Below are positions 48,479-61,882 of a stretch of 64,000 bases of DNA, one piece after another. Source of the stretch: Thermomonas brevis (lineage in GTDB: Bacteria; Pseudomonadota; Gammaproteobacteria; Xanthomonadales; Xanthomonadaceae). Numbering within the stretch: the first letter of the stretch is position 1; the number at the start of each line of letters is the position of its first letter. Location: contig NZ_CP060711.1 of NCBI RefSeq assembly GCF_014395425.1, positions 2,170,001-2,234,000 of the forward strand, in the 5' to 3' direction. Below the pieces are notes generated by a model, which did no database searches, was not told the origin of the DNA, and was given only the letters and a program-made list of their open reading frames with translations. A program made the position numbers and the translations under genes.

Positions 48479-48490
48479 TGTTCTTTGACA
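48479..48490 (+). promoter_or_regulatory. boxA-like site before 23S
   Basis: TGTTCTTTGACA matches the boxA pattern in the spacer about 145 bp upstream of 23S. The remaining spacer (48425-48635) shows only processing-stem sequence. Confidence 0.65.
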
Positions 48491-48635
48491 ATCGGGAAGA
48501 AGAGTCAAACGAGCGTTTGAGACGTAAGTCTTGCAACGTGTCGAGGCTGAGGCGAGATGGCGAAAGCCATCTTTATCAAGTGATAGTCGTACCATTCGCT
48601 GGTACGTGTCGCCCCGAGGCAACTTGGGGTGATAT

Positions 48636-51495
<2,860 letters not shown>

Positions 51496-51650
51496 ATCAC
51501 CTCAAGTTTCTTCGACGCGTCTATCTAGGACGCTTTGATGAAACCCTTGGCCTCACACGTTGACGGCTTACAACAAACGCTCGTGACTCTTCTCCCCACC
51601 CTCTGAGAGCGTGGCGCTGCATCCATCGATGCCGGCGACCCTCCACCCTC

Positions 51651-51767
51651 TCCCTGGTGACAACAGCGCTGTGGTACCACCCGATCCCATCCCGAACTCG
51701 GAAGTGAAACACAGCTGCGCCGATGGTAGTGTGGCTTTGCCATGCGAGAGTAGGTCATCGCCAGGGT
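51651..51767 (+). rRNA. rrf: 5S ribosomal RNA
   Basis: About 117 nt. Conserved CCGAACTCGGAAGTGAAAC and GCCGATGGTAGTGTGG are present, and the termini CCCTGG/CCAGGG pair. The 23S-5S spacer (51496-51650) holds no tRNA. Confidence 0.95.
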
Positions 51768-51776
51768 CTTTATCCA

Positions 51777-51810
51777 AACCCCTCCCAGTCCGCTGGGAGG
51801 GGTTTTTCTT
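51777..51810 (+). terminator. rRNA operon terminator
   Basis: A 12-bp perfect stem (AACCCCTCCCAG/CTGGGAGGGGTT), a 4-base loop and a T-rich tail TTTCTT, starting 10 bp after 5S. It is the one clear intrinsic terminator in the window. Confidence 0.92.
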
Positions 51811-51868
51811 TGCGACGGCGAAAAGCGGAAAGCCGATGTAATCCGAAACACCCGCCGGGAAGACGGCG

Positions 51869-52261
51869 TCAGCGACGATAAACCCAGTGCCGTGACAGCA
51901 AAAAACCGATCCCGGCGCAGAAAACATCCGCCGCGGGTTTGAAGAGTTGTGCTGTCGATAGCCCCGCGTGGTGGTCGATCAGGCCGACCATCCAGGTATT
52001 GAGCGCCGTCAATGCGATCCACATGACCGCGAAGCGGATCGCCGCCTGCCGCCCAAGCTGGTGCCCGTCGCCGGCGAACGTCCATTTGCCGTTGAGCCAG
52101 AAACCCAGCACCGCGCCGCAGACGCGACCGGTCACGTTAGCGGGTTCGACCGGCATCAGCCATTGGCTGAGCGCGAGCATCGCGGCATATTCGACCAGCC
52201 ATTGCAGCAGGCCGACGACGGCATAGCCGCCCAGGTGTCGTCGCAGAGTCATCGCGCGCAT
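51869..52261 (-). CDS. GtrA-family membrane protein
   Basis: 130 residues with four membrane helices. The family start LGGYAVVGLLQWLVEYAAML, GRVCGAVLGFWLNGKWTF and the end GIGFLLSRHWVYR are characteristic. GtrA proteins flip lipid-linked sugars for O-antigen or wall-polymer decoration. No partner glycosyltransferase is adjacent. ATG 52261 or 52252 could be the start. It is divergent from glmU. Confidence 0.87.
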   Translation of the reverse strand: MRAMTLRRHLGGYAVVGLLQWLVEYAAMLALSQWLMPVEPANVTGRVCGAVLGFWLNGKWTFAGDGHQLGRQAAIRFAVMWIALTALNTWMVGLIDHHAGLSTAQLFKPAADVFCAGIGFLLSRHWVYRR

Positions 52262-52326
52262 TGTGGGGCAAGCGGGTGCGCATGCGCGACCGCTAGAATT
52301 GCGGCTGTTTCCGGAGAGCCGTTTCC

Positions 52327-53709
52327 ATGCCGACCCAGACCAGCGCCCCCCTGCATGTCGTGATCCTCGCCGCCGGTGAGGGCAAGCGGATGAAATCCGC
52401 GTTGCCGAAAGTGCTGCAGAAGATCGCGGGCAAGCCGATGCTCGCGCACGCGATCGATGCGGCGCGGGCACTCCGGCCCGCCGGCGTGCACGTGGTCTAC
52501 GGCCATGGCGGCGACCAGGTGCGAGCGGCGTTCGCGGACCAGGCCGACCTGCTCTGGGCGGAACAGAACCGGCAACTCGGCACGGGCCACGCGGTGCAGC
52601 AGGCGATGCCGACGGTGCCGGACGAAGCGCGGGTGCTGGTGCTGTACGGCGACGTGCCGCTGATCGCGCCGGACACGCTGCAGCGCCTGCTCGACGCGTC
52701 GCGCTCGCTGGCGGTGCTGGCGGCGGAGCCGGCGGATCCGGCCGGTTATGGCCGGATCGTGCGCGATTCCGAGGGCCACGTAGCCGCCATCGTCGAGCAC
52801 AAGGACGCCGACGACGAGCAGCGCCGGATCGGGCTGATCAACACCGGCGTGATCGCCGCCGATGCCGCCACGCTCCGGCGCTGGCTGGACGGGCTGCGCA
52901 ACGACAACGCGCAGGGCGAGTACTACCTGACCGACGTGTTCGCCGCCGCCGCGCACGAATATGCCGCGGCCGAGATCGTGATCGTCGCCGATCCGCTGGA
53001 AACCGAAGGCGCCAACGATCCCTGGCAGCTGGCCCAGCTGGAGCGCGCGTTCCAGCTGCGGCAGGTGCGGGCGCTGTGCGCGGCCGGCGCGCGCGTGGCC
53101 GATCCGCAGCGCCTCGACATCCGCGGCGGGGTCACGGTGGGGCGCGACGTCGAGATCGACATCGACGTGGTGTTCGAGGGCGAGGTGACGCTGGGCGACG
53201 GCGTGCGCGTCGGCCCGTTCTGCCGGATCAAGGACGCGCACATCGGCGCCGGCAGCGAGGTACGCGCGCACTGCGACATCGAAGGCGCGTCTTGCGAAAG
53301 TGCGGCGCAGATCGGCCCGTACGCGCGCCTGCGGCCCGGCACCTTGCTGGCCGAGGGCGTGCACGTCGGCAACTTCGTCGAAACCAAGAAGGCGACGCTG
53401 GGCCGCGGCAGCAAGGCCAACCACCTCACCTATCTGGGCGACGCCGTGATCGGCGCGGGCGTGAACATCGGCGCCGGCACCATCACCTGCAACTACGACG
53501 GCGTGAACAAGTTCACCACCACCATCGGCGACAACGCCTTCATCGGTTCCAACAGCGCACTGGTCGCACCGGTGTCCATCGGCGAAGGCGCGACCATCGG
53601 CGCGGGATCGGTGATCGGCCGGGACGCGCCGGCCGGCAAGCTGACGGTGACGCGGGCGAAGCAGGCCACGGTGGACGGCTGGCAGCGGCCTGTGAAGAAA
53701 GAACGCTGA
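52327..53709 (+). CDS. glmU: Bifunctional N-acetylglucosamine-1-phosphate uridyltransferase / glucosamine-1-phosphate acetyltransferase
   Basis: 460 residues. Makes UDP-GlcNAc for peptidoglycan and lipid A. The N-terminal pyrophosphorylase has [18 protein letters not shown] and LYGDVPLI. The C-terminal left-handed beta-helix consists of hexapeptide repeats, with [27 protein letters not shown] and [13 protein letters not shown]. It is convergent with the kinase gene at 53819; the 109-bp gap holds a small hairpin TCGCGC/GCGCGA (53742-53758). Confidence 0.97.
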   Translation: MPTQTSAPLHVVILAAGEGKRMKSALPKVLQKIAGKPMLAHAIDAARALRPAGVHVVYGHGGDQVRAAFADQADLLWAEQNRQLGTGHAVQQAMPTVPDEARVLVLYGDVPLIAPDTLQRLLDASRSLAVLAAEPADPAGYGRIVRDSEGHVAAIVEHKDADDEQRRIGLINTGVIAADAATLRRWLDGLRNDNAQGEYYLTDVFAAAAHEYAAAEIVIVADPLETEGANDPWQLAQLERAFQLRQVRALCAAGARVADPQRLDIRGGVTVGRDVEIDIDVVFEGEVTLGDGVRVGPFCRIKDAHIGAGSEVRAHCDIEGASCESAAQIGPYARLRPGTLLAEGVHVGNFVETKKATLGRGSKANHLTYLGDAVIGAGVNIGAGTITCNYDGVNKFTTTIGDNAFIGSNSALVAPVSIGEGATIGAGSVIGRDAPAGKLTVTRAKQATVDGWQRPVKKER

Positions 53710-53818
53710 GCCGGAAATTGGCTCGCTGGGTCAGGAGCGATTCGCGCTGGAGGCGCGAGTGGGATGCTGGGTCAAGGTTCGCTCAGCAAACCTTGGGGAT
53801 TTCCGGCACAGCCGGGAA

Positions 53819-55128
53819 TCACGACGGCAGCACCAGCGATACGCACAGCCCGCCGCCGTCGCGGTTGAGCAGGGCGATGCGGCCGCCGTGCGCTTCGGCG
53901 ATCTCGCGCGCCAGCGCCAGTCCGAGGCCGGTGCCGTGGCGCTTGGTCGAATAGAACGGCAGCAGCGCGTTCGCCAGCACCGCATCGTTCATGCCGCTGC
54001 CGCGGTCGAGCACGTCGATGCGCCAGCCGTCGGGGACATGGCGCACCGACAGGCGTACCTCGTCCGCCGACGTCCCCGATTCGTGCGCGTTCTTCAGCAG
54101 GTTGATCAGCGCCTGCTCCAGCTGCGCGGCGTCGAAGCGGGCGATGCCGTCCTCCGGCTGCAGTTCCTCGACGAACTGCACCTGCGTGCGCAGCTGCGCG
54201 ATGAAGTGCCGCCACGCCACCGGCTCGGTGCGCGGCGCGGGCAGCTTGGCGAAGCGCGCGTAGTCGCGAATGAAGCCTTCCAGGTGGCGCGCGCGGTCCT
54301 CGATGGTCGCCAGCGCCGCGGGCAGGCGCTCGTGCTGGCCGCGGCGCAGCAGCTCGGCGCCGGAATGCGCCAGCGAGGCGATCGGCGCCAGCGAATTGTT
54401 GAGTTCGTGGCTGATGACGCGGATCACCTTCTTCCAGGTTTGCACTTCCTGCCGCCGCAGTTCGGCGGTGAGCTGGCGCAGCAGCAGCAGCTCGTGGATG
54501 CGGCCGTTGAGGCGGAAGCTGCGCCGCGACAGGTGGTAGATGTCCTCGTCGTCCTCGCTGCCGACGGTGAACATGCCGTCGCCGCCGCGCGCGAACGCTT
54601 CGCGCACGGCGGGATTCGCGGTCGCGAGCACGTCCTCGAAGGCGCGGCCTTCCAGCCGCCGGCCCTCGCCCAGCATGCGCCGCGCGGCCAGGTTGCCGAG
54701 CACGATGCGCTGCGCCGGATCCACCAGCACCATGGCGACCGGCGTGTTCTGCACCATCGTGTCCAGCAGCAGCTCGCGCTGCACCAGCGCCAGCCGCTGT
54801 TCGCGCAGCGCGTTGCCGAGCGCGTTGTGCGCGTCGACCAGTTCGATCAGGTCGCTGGCCTTGTCCCAGGTGATGCCGAAGCTGAAGTCGCCGTCGCGGT
54901 AGCTGGCGACGGTGCCGGCCAGCGCGCGGAACAGCGCGCGCATCGGCACTAGCGCGCGCCAGACGATGGCGGCGACCATGCCGCCGACCACGGCCGCGGC
55001 GAGCAGCGCGGCGATCCAGCCGGGCAGCCAGCGCGCCAGCAGCGCGGTCGCGGCGGCGGCGGCGGCGCTGCCGGCGATCGCGATCGCGATCATGCGCACG
55101 GCGACCGGCAGGACGCGGAGGACGCGCA

Positions 55129-55129
<1 letters not shown>
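53819..55129 (-). CDS. Membrane sensor histidine kinase (NtrY-like), partner of sigma-54 regulator
   Basis: 436 residues. Two N-terminal helices lie close together (AIAIAGSAAAAAATALL and WIAALLAAAVVGGMVAAIVW), so the sensor part is almost entirely within the membrane. A HAMP-like stretch and a PAS-like domain (LLDTMVQNTPVAMVLVDPAQ) follow. The kinase core has the H-box ISHELNNSLAPI, the N-box INLLKNAHESG and glycine loops DRGSGM and GTGLGLAL. The ATG overlaps the regulator stop by one base. It is the last gene of the permease operon and probably senses what those permeases handle, or envelope stress. Confidence 0.9.
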
Positions 55130-56466
<1,337 letters not shown>

Positions 56467-56501
56467 GCCGCTGATTCTAGGCTCTGTGCGCAGGCGGTGG
56501 C

Positions 56502-57716
56502 TCAGGCCGAGCGGGTGGCGATCGCCGGCGGCACCATCGCCGCGCGCCGCGCCGGTCCCAGCACGGCGATCTGCCCGAGCGCCCACAGCAGCGTCGCGCC
56601 GATCGGCAGGTAGTGCCACGGCAGCCGCGGCAGCTCGTACTTCGACATCAGCATCTGGTTGATGGCGTAGGCCAGCAGCATGCCCAGCGCGATGCCGACC
56701 GTCGCGATCAGGAAGTTCTCGGTCTGGAAGTAGCGCAGGATCTGCCCGCGGGTCGCGCCCAGCGCACGTCGGATGCCGATCTGCTTGGTGCGCTGCTGCA
56801 CCCAGAAGCTGGCCAGGCCGACGATGCCCAGCGCGGTGACTGCCAGCAGCGCGATGCACACGGCCAGCAGCAGCCAGACCACGGCGCGGTCGCGGCTGTA
56901 GAAGTCGCGGCGCATGTCGGTCAGGGTGTTCTGGTCGCCGATGAGGCGGTTGGGATCGACGCGGTTGAGCACGTCGGCCGCGGCCTTCAGCACTTCCGCG
57001 CGGCGCGCGGGATCGGTGCGGAGGACGTATTCGCCGTTGGATACGGGGATCGGCAGGATCATCGTCACGTAGTCCTGCGCCGGATCGCCGTCGCTGCCGG
57101 GCGCCACGAGGTCGTCGACCACGCCGACGATGCGGGTCGGCGCGGTGTCGGAGACGTACACGTCCTTGCCCACCGCGCTGCCGCCGTCCGGGAACAGGCG
57201 CCGCGCCATGCTGCGGCTGACCAGCATCACCGGCACGTGGCCGCCCGACTTCTGCAGCTCGCTGTCCATGCGGTATTCGTCCGCGTTGAAGCCGCGGCCC
57301 TCGATCACGCGCAGACCCAGCGTGCGCAGCAGGTTGCCGTCGTCCATGTACTGCGAGGGATTCACGGTCGGCTCGGGCTGCTCCGGCGCCAGCGAGACGC
57401 CGCCCATCCAGACGTTGCCGCCGTAGGGGATCTGGTTGACGCTGGCGACCGACTTCACGCCAGGGATCGCCGACAGCGCGGCCACGTCCATGCGCCGCAG
57501 GGCGTCGTTGTCGGCGTCCGGCATCAGGCTGGACACCTGGATGTCCACCAGTTCGTCCTCGACGATGCCGCTGTCGCGATGCATGTGCTCGACCCGGCTG
57601 CCGATGATGAACACCGCGTTGCAGACGATGGCGCAGCTCAGCGCGATCTCCAGCACGATCAGCAGCGCGGCGGTCTTGTGGCGGAGCAGGGCGGAGAGGA
57701 TGGGGCGGATTTCCAT
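56502..57716 (-). CDS. FtsX/MacB-type ABC permease, short type, copy B1
   Basis: 404 residues. One N-terminal helix (HKTAALLIVLEIALSCAIV), a large periplasmic MacB_PCD domain, then three C-terminal helices (FtsX domain) beginning LLLAVCIALLAVTALGIVGL. The cytoplasmic coupling segment QRTKQIGIRRALGATRGQIL is conserved. The C terminus PPAIATRSA is shared with two other short-type genes at 59196 and 61883. Such permeases work with a LolD/MacB-type ATPase in drug or lipoprotein export. No ATPase gene is within the window. Confidence 0.87.
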   Translation of the reverse strand: MEIRPILSALLRHKTAALLIVLEIALSCAIVCNAVFIIGSRVEHMHRDSGIVEDELVDIQVSSLMPDADNDALRRMDVAALSAIPGVKSVASVNQIPYGGNVWMGGVSLAPEQPEPTVNPSQYMDDGNLLRTLGLRVIEGRGFNADEYRMDSELQKSGGHVPVMLVSRSMARRLFPDGGSAVGKDVYVSDTAPTRIVGVVDDLVAPGSDGDPAQDYVTMILPIPVSNGEYVLRTDPARRAEVLKAAADVLNRVDPNRLIGDQNTLTDMRRDFYSRDRAVVWLLLAVCIALLAVTALGIVGLASFWVQQRTKQIGIRRALGATRGQILRYFQTENFLIATVGIALGMLLAYAINQMLMSKYELPRLPWHYLPIGATLLWALGQIAVLGPARRAAMVPPAIATRSA

Positions 57717-57737
57717 GGAAGGCTCCGGAGCTTTAAG

Positions 57738-57858
57738 CCCCTCTCCCTCCGGGAGAGGGGTTGGGGTGAGGGTTCGGGAGGATGCGGAGATTCAGGCTTC
57801 AGGAGTGCGCCGAACCCTCATCCGGCCCTTCGGGCCACCTTCTCCCGCAGGGAGAAGG
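57738..57858. repeat. Intergenic inverted-repeat element, copy 3
   Basis: CCCTCTCCCTCCGGGAGAGGGG at the left and TTCTCCCGCAGGGAGAAGG at the right are self-palindromic. The inner parts GGGTGAGGGTTCGG and CCGAACCCTCATCC are complementary. It fills most of the 152-bp gap between A1 and B1 permease genes. This copy is the CCCTCTCCC subtype, more diverged from copies 1, 2 and 4. Confidence 0.75.
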
Positions 57859-57868
57859 AACAGCCAGA

Positions 57869-59182
57869 TCACTGCGACTTCAACTGCACCGCCGGCGCGA
57901 TCTGCATCGCCCGCCACGCCGGCAGCAGGCCGGCCAGCAGGCTGGTCGCCAGCGCCAGCGCGAAGGTCGACAACAGCATCGTCATGTCCATGTGCGCCAA
58001 CTTGGCGTAGTCGTCCGGCTGCTGCCGCACCAGCCACAGGCCGAGCGCGGCGAAGCCCAAGCCCAGCACCGCGCCGGTGACGCCGATGCAGCCGGCTTCG
58101 ACCAGACACTGCTTGAAGATCTCCCGCCGCGACGCGCCCAGCGCGCGGCGAACACCGATTTCGCCGCTGCGGCGCAGGAACTTGGCCAGCAGCAGACCGA
58201 CGGTGTTGAGCAGGCAGACCAGCAGGAAGCCGGAGGCCAGCCACATCTGCATGCGCACGTCGTTCGGCACCGCCTGCTTGAACTCCAGCCAGCCCATCAC
58301 GTCGTCCAGCCGCACGTTGGTCGGGCGCTCGTAGCGGCCTGCCTTGCGCTGCTGCTCCGAATAGTCGACCAGGTACTGCCGGTAGGCGGCCGCCTTGGCC
58401 GGCGTGTCCAGCTCCACCCAGTACTGCAGCCAGGCGCAGGGCGCGTTGAGGCCCTTGGCGCCGCCCGGGTCGCTGCGGCTGTCGCCCCAGCACCACATGC
58501 TGCCCTGGGTCGGCAGCTTCAGCTCGCGCGAGGTGGAGAACGGCAGGAACACCTGTTCGGTGCCGCCGAACTGGCGGTTGCTCATGTCGTAGAAGCGCGG
58601 ATTGAGCGTCCACGCGTCGAGCACGCCGATCACCTCGACGCTGCCCTCCGGCAGCCGGAAGCTGCGGCCGATCGGATTGCCGCTGCCGAACAGCTTGCCG
58701 GCGAGTTCGCGGTCGATCACCGCCACCCGCGCGCGCGCCTCGTCCTCGGCGGCGGTCCAGCTGCGGCCGGCCAGCAGCGGCGCTTCGAACATCGGGAAGA
58801 AGTCGGCGCTGGTGAAGCGCGCCCGCGCGCGCAGCGGCTTGGTGATCTGGCCCGCCGGCAGCAGGCTGACCGAACCTGCGGTCATCAGCGCCTGCCGGTC
58901 GCCGCGCTTCTGCCGCAGCAGCTCCTCGGCGTCGAAGCGGGTCATCTGCTCCATCGGCTCCGGCTCGGGCTTGGCGTTCTTGCCCAGGCTGCGCGGCTCC
59001 AGGCGCGGATAGAACAGCGTGCCGCTCTTGCCCGGGATCGGGTCGCCGGACAGCACGTGGAAGACGGTCAGCGTGGTCATGCAGGCGCCGATGCCCAGCG
59101 CGATCGTCACCACCATCAGCACGGTCAGCGCCTTGTTGCGGCCGAAGCTGCGCAGCGCCAGCCGCAGGTAGTAGGCGTACAT
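57869..59182 (-). CDS. FtsX/MacB-type ABC permease, long type, copy A1
   Basis: 437 residues. N-terminal helix TVLMVVTIALGIGACMTTLT, a large periplasmic domain with MTRFDAEELLR and TSADFFPMFEAPLLAG, then FtsX helices with the coupling motif GEIGVRRALGASRREIF. The C terminus AWRAMQIAPAVQLKSQ is shared with the A2 gene at 60565. By eye A1 and A2 are close paralogues along their full length. It follows B2 by 13 bp, and its partner B1 after a repeat element. Confidence 0.87.
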   Translation of the reverse strand: MYAYYLRLALRSFGRNKALTVLMVVTIALGIGACMTTLTVFHVLSGDPIPGKSGTLFYPRLEPRSLGKNAKPEPEPMEQMTRFDAEELLRQKRGDRQALMTAGSVSLLPAGQITKPLRARARFTSADFFPMFEAPLLAGRSWTAAEDEARARVAVIDRELAGKLFGSGNPIGRSFRLPEGSVEVIGVLDAWTLNPRFYDMSNRQFGGTEQVFLPFSTSRELKLPTQGSMWCWGDSRSDPGGAKGLNAPCAWLQYWVELDTPAKAAAYRQYLVDYSEQQRKAGRYERPTNVRLDDVMGWLEFKQAVPNDVRMQMWLASGFLLVCLLNTVGLLLAKFLRRSGEIGVRRALGASRREIFKQCLVEAGCIGVTGAVLGLGFAALGLWLVRQQPDDYAKLAHMDMTMLLSTFALALATSLLAGLLPAWRAMQIAPAVQLKSQ

Positions 59183-59195
59183 GCGCGTCCTCCGG

Positions 59196-60428
59196 TCAGG
59201 CCGAGCGGGTGGCGATGGCCGGCGGCACCGAGGCCGCGCGCCGGGCCGGGCCGAACACCGCGATCTGCCCCAGCACCCACAGCACGACCGCGCCGACCGG
59301 CAGGTACCACAGCGGCAGGCGCGGCAGCTCGTACTTGCTCATCAGCAGCTGGTTCAGGCCGAACGCCAGCAGCATGCCCAGCGCGATGCCGGCGGTGGCG
59401 AGCAAGAAGTTCTCGGTCTGGAAGTAGCGCAGGATCTGCGCGCGGGTGGCACCCAGCGCGCGGCGCACGCCGATCTGGCGGGTGCGTTGCTGCACCCAGA
59501 AGCTGGCCAGGCCGATGATGCCGAGCGCGGTGATCAGCAGCAGGCCGATGCAGACGATGGCGAGCAGCCAGGCCATCGAACGCTGGTTCTGGTAGAACTC
59601 GCGGCGCAGCTCCTCGAAGGTCTTGGTGCTGTCCTCCAGCACGATCCGGTTGTTGCTGTTGGCGCGCAGCGCGGCGATCGCGGCCTTCAGCACCTCGGCG
59701 CGGCGGGCCGGCTCGGTGCGGATCACGTAGTTGCCGCCGACATCGTAGCTGGGGCGGATCGGGTAGATCACGGTGTATTCGCGCGCGGACGGCCCGCCCT
59801 GCGAGCTGGGCCGGACCAGGTGGTCCACCACGCCGACGATGCGGGTGGGCTCGTCGCCCCAGGAGTAGTACACCTTGCCCACCGGGTTCTCGCCCGGGAA
59901 CAGCGCCTCGCCCAGCTTGCGGGTGATCACCGCGGAGGTGATGCTGACGTTGGCGTTCGGATCGTCGAACTGCTGCGACGTGATGTATTCGCCCGGCTCG
60001 AAATCGCGGCCGGCGACCAGCTTCAGGCCCAGCGTATTGAGATAGTGATCGTCGACCATGTAGCTGGTGGCGTTGAGGGTCGGCCGCTCCTGCTCGCGGT
60101 GCAGGCGGATGCCCGAGTTCCACGACGAGTTCACGAACGGCACCTGGTTGAGCACGGTGGCGTCCTTGACCCCGGGAATGGCGCGCAGCGACGCCAGGTC
60201 GGTGGCGGTGAGCGCGGCCGCGTTCTTGTCGCCGCCGATGCTGATGATCTGCACGCGCAGCAGTTCGCGTTCGGCGATGCCGCTGGTTTCGTTCACCTGC
60301 TGGATGCGGTCGCCGATCATGAACAGCGCGTTGCAGATGATCGCGCAGGTGAGGGCGATCTCGACCACGATCAGCGCGGCGGCGGTCTTGTGCCGCAGCA
60401 GGGTGGACAGGATGGGGCGGATTTCCAT
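59196..60428 (-). CDS. FtsX/MacB-type ABC permease, short type, copy B2
   Basis: 410 residues, paralogous with B1 and B3: the start MEIRPILSTLLRHKTAAAL, the periplasmic segments GVKDATVLNQVPF and GLKLVAGRDF, the coupling motif RQIGVRRALGATRAQIL, and the end PPAIATRSA. Its periplasmic domain is the most variable part, as expected if each pair handles a different cargo. It lies 13 bp before A1 in the direction of transcription. Confidence 0.87.
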   Translation of the reverse strand: MEIRPILSTLLRHKTAAALIVVEIALTCAIICNALFMIGDRIQQVNETSGIAERELLRVQIISIGGDKNAAALTATDLASLRAIPGVKDATVLNQVPFVNSSWNSGIRLHREQERPTLNATSYMVDDHYLNTLGLKLVAGRDFEPGEYITSQQFDDPNANVSITSAVITRKLGEALFPGENPVGKVYYSWGDEPTRIVGVVDHLVRPSSQGGPSAREYTVIYPIRPSYDVGGNYVIRTEPARRAEVLKAAIAALRANSNNRIVLEDSTKTFEELRREFYQNQRSMAWLLAIVCIGLLLITALGIIGLASFWVQQRTRQIGVRRALGATRAQILRYFQTENFLLATAGIALGMLLAFGLNQLLMSKYELPRLPLWYLPVGAVVLWVLGQIAVFGPARRAASVPPAIATRSA

Positions 60429-60453
60429 GGGAGTGCTCCGAGATGTGGGATTG

Positions 60454-60559
60454 CCCCCTCCCTTTCGCCGCAGGCGAAGGGGAGGGCTGGGGAGGGGGGC
60501 TTTGCGACCGGGTAGAGCACCCCTCCCGACCTCCCCCTTTGCTGCGCAAAAGGGGAGGA
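60454..60559. repeat. Intergenic inverted-repeat element, copy 4
   Basis: Left arm CCCTCCCTTTCGC...GCGAAGGGGAGGG, core GCTGGGGAGGGGGGCTTTGCGA, and right part GAGCACCCCTCCCGACCTCC...GGGGAGG. The core closely matches copy 2 at 10558. It fills the gap between A2 and B2, the same junction type as copy 3 between A1 and B1. Confidence 0.8.
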
Positions 60560-60564
60560 GAACA

Positions 60565-61866
60565 TCACTGCGTCTTCAACTGCACCGCCGGCGTGACCTG
60601 CATCGCGCGCCACGCCGGCAGCAGGCCGGCCAGCAGGCTGGCGACGATCGCCAGGGCGAAGGTGACCAGCAGCATGCCGGGGTCGAGATGGGCCAGCTTC
60701 GCGTAGCTGGACGGCTGCTGGCGCACCAGCCACAGGCCGAGCAGGGACAGACCCAGGCCGATGATCCCGCCGGCCATGCCGATGGTCCCGGCCTCCACCA
60801 AGCACTGCACGAAGATCGCCCTGCGCGACGCGCCCAATGCGCGGCGAACGCCGATTTCGCCGCTGCGGCGCAGGAACTTCGCCAGCAGCAGGCCCACCGT
60901 GTTGACCAGGCAGACCAGCAGGAAGCCGAAGCCCAGCCACATCTGCAGGATCACGTCGCCGGGCACCACGCGCTGGTAGTCCAGCCAGTCCATGACGTTG
61001 CGCAGGCGCGCGTTGGCGGGGCGCTCGTAGCGGCCGGCCTTGCGCTGCTGTTCGGAATAGCTGGCCAGGTAGTCGCGGTAGGCGGCGGCCTTCGCCGGCG
61101 TACCCAGCTCGGCCCAGTACTGGATCCACACGCACGGGGCGTTGAGGTCGGTCGCGTCCGCGCCGGTGTTGCCCCAGCAGTTCATGCTGCCGTTGCGCGA
61201 CATCTCCAGGTCGCGCGAGGTGGAGAACGGAAGCAGCACTTCCTCCGCGCCGCCGTAGCGGTCGCTGTTGAGGTCGTAGAAGCGCGGGTTCATCTTCCAC
61301 CCGTCGGTCACGCCGACGACGGTGAAGTCGGCCTGGTCCAGGCGAACCTGCCTGCCGACGCTGTTGGCGCCGCCGAACAGCTTGTCGTTGAGCGACTTGC
61401 TGATCACCGCGACGCGCGCGCGGTTGCCGTCTTCCTTGGCGCTCCAGCCGCCGCCGTACAGGAAGCCGGTCTCGAACATCGGGAAGAAGTCGGCCGAGGT
61501 GTACCGCGCCGAGGCGGTGAACGGCGCCAGCTCCTTGCGCTGCGGCGTCACCGACACGCCGCCGCCGGTCATCATCGCCTGGCGGTCGGCGCGCTTCTCG
61601 CGCAGCAGGGTTTCCGCGTCGAAGCGGGTCACCTGGTCCTCGGGCTCCTCGCCCGGCTGCATGCCCTGGCGGGTGCGCGGATCGAGTTGCACGAAGTACA
61701 GCTTGTCGCTCTTCTGCGGGATCGGGTCGCCGGACAGCACGTGGAAGACCGTCAGCGTGGTCATGCACGCGCCGATGCCCAGCGCGATCGCCAGCACCAT
61801 CAGTGCGGTCAGCGCCTTGTTGCGCTTGAAGCTGCGCAAAGCGAGGTTGAAGTAGTAAGCGAACAT
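60565..61866 (-). CDS. FtsX/MacB-type ABC permease, long type, copy A2
   Basis: 433 residues, closely paralogous with A1 (shared LALGIGACMTTLTVFHVLSG near the start, TSADFFPMFE, and AWRAMQVTPAVQLKTQ at the end). The coupling motif is GEIGVRRALGASRRAIF. It starts 16 bp after B3 ends and is followed by a repeat element and B2. The topology (1 helix, periplasmic domain, 3 helices) is normal for MacB-type permeases without a fused ATPase. Confidence 0.87.
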   Translation of the reverse strand: MFAYYFNLALRSFKRNKALTALMVLAIALGIGACMTTLTVFHVLSGDPIPQKSDKLYFVQLDPRTRQGMQPGEEPEDQVTRFDAETLLREKRADRQAMMTGGGVSVTPQRKELAPFTASARYTSADFFPMFETGFLYGGGWSAKEDGNRARVAVISKSLNDKLFGGANSVGRQVRLDQADFTVVGVTDGWKMNPRFYDLNSDRYGGAEEVLLPFSTSRDLEMSRNGSMNCWGNTGADATDLNAPCVWIQYWAELGTPAKAAAYRDYLASYSEQQRKAGRYERPANARLRNVMDWLDYQRVVPGDVILQMWLGFGFLLVCLVNTVGLLLAKFLRRSGEIGVRRALGASRRAIFVQCLVEAGTIGMAGGIIGLGLSLLGLWLVRQQPSSYAKLAHLDPGMLLVTFALAIVASLLAGLLPAWRAMQVTPAVQLKTQ

Positions 61867-61882
61867 GGCGGCTCCAGTGGGT

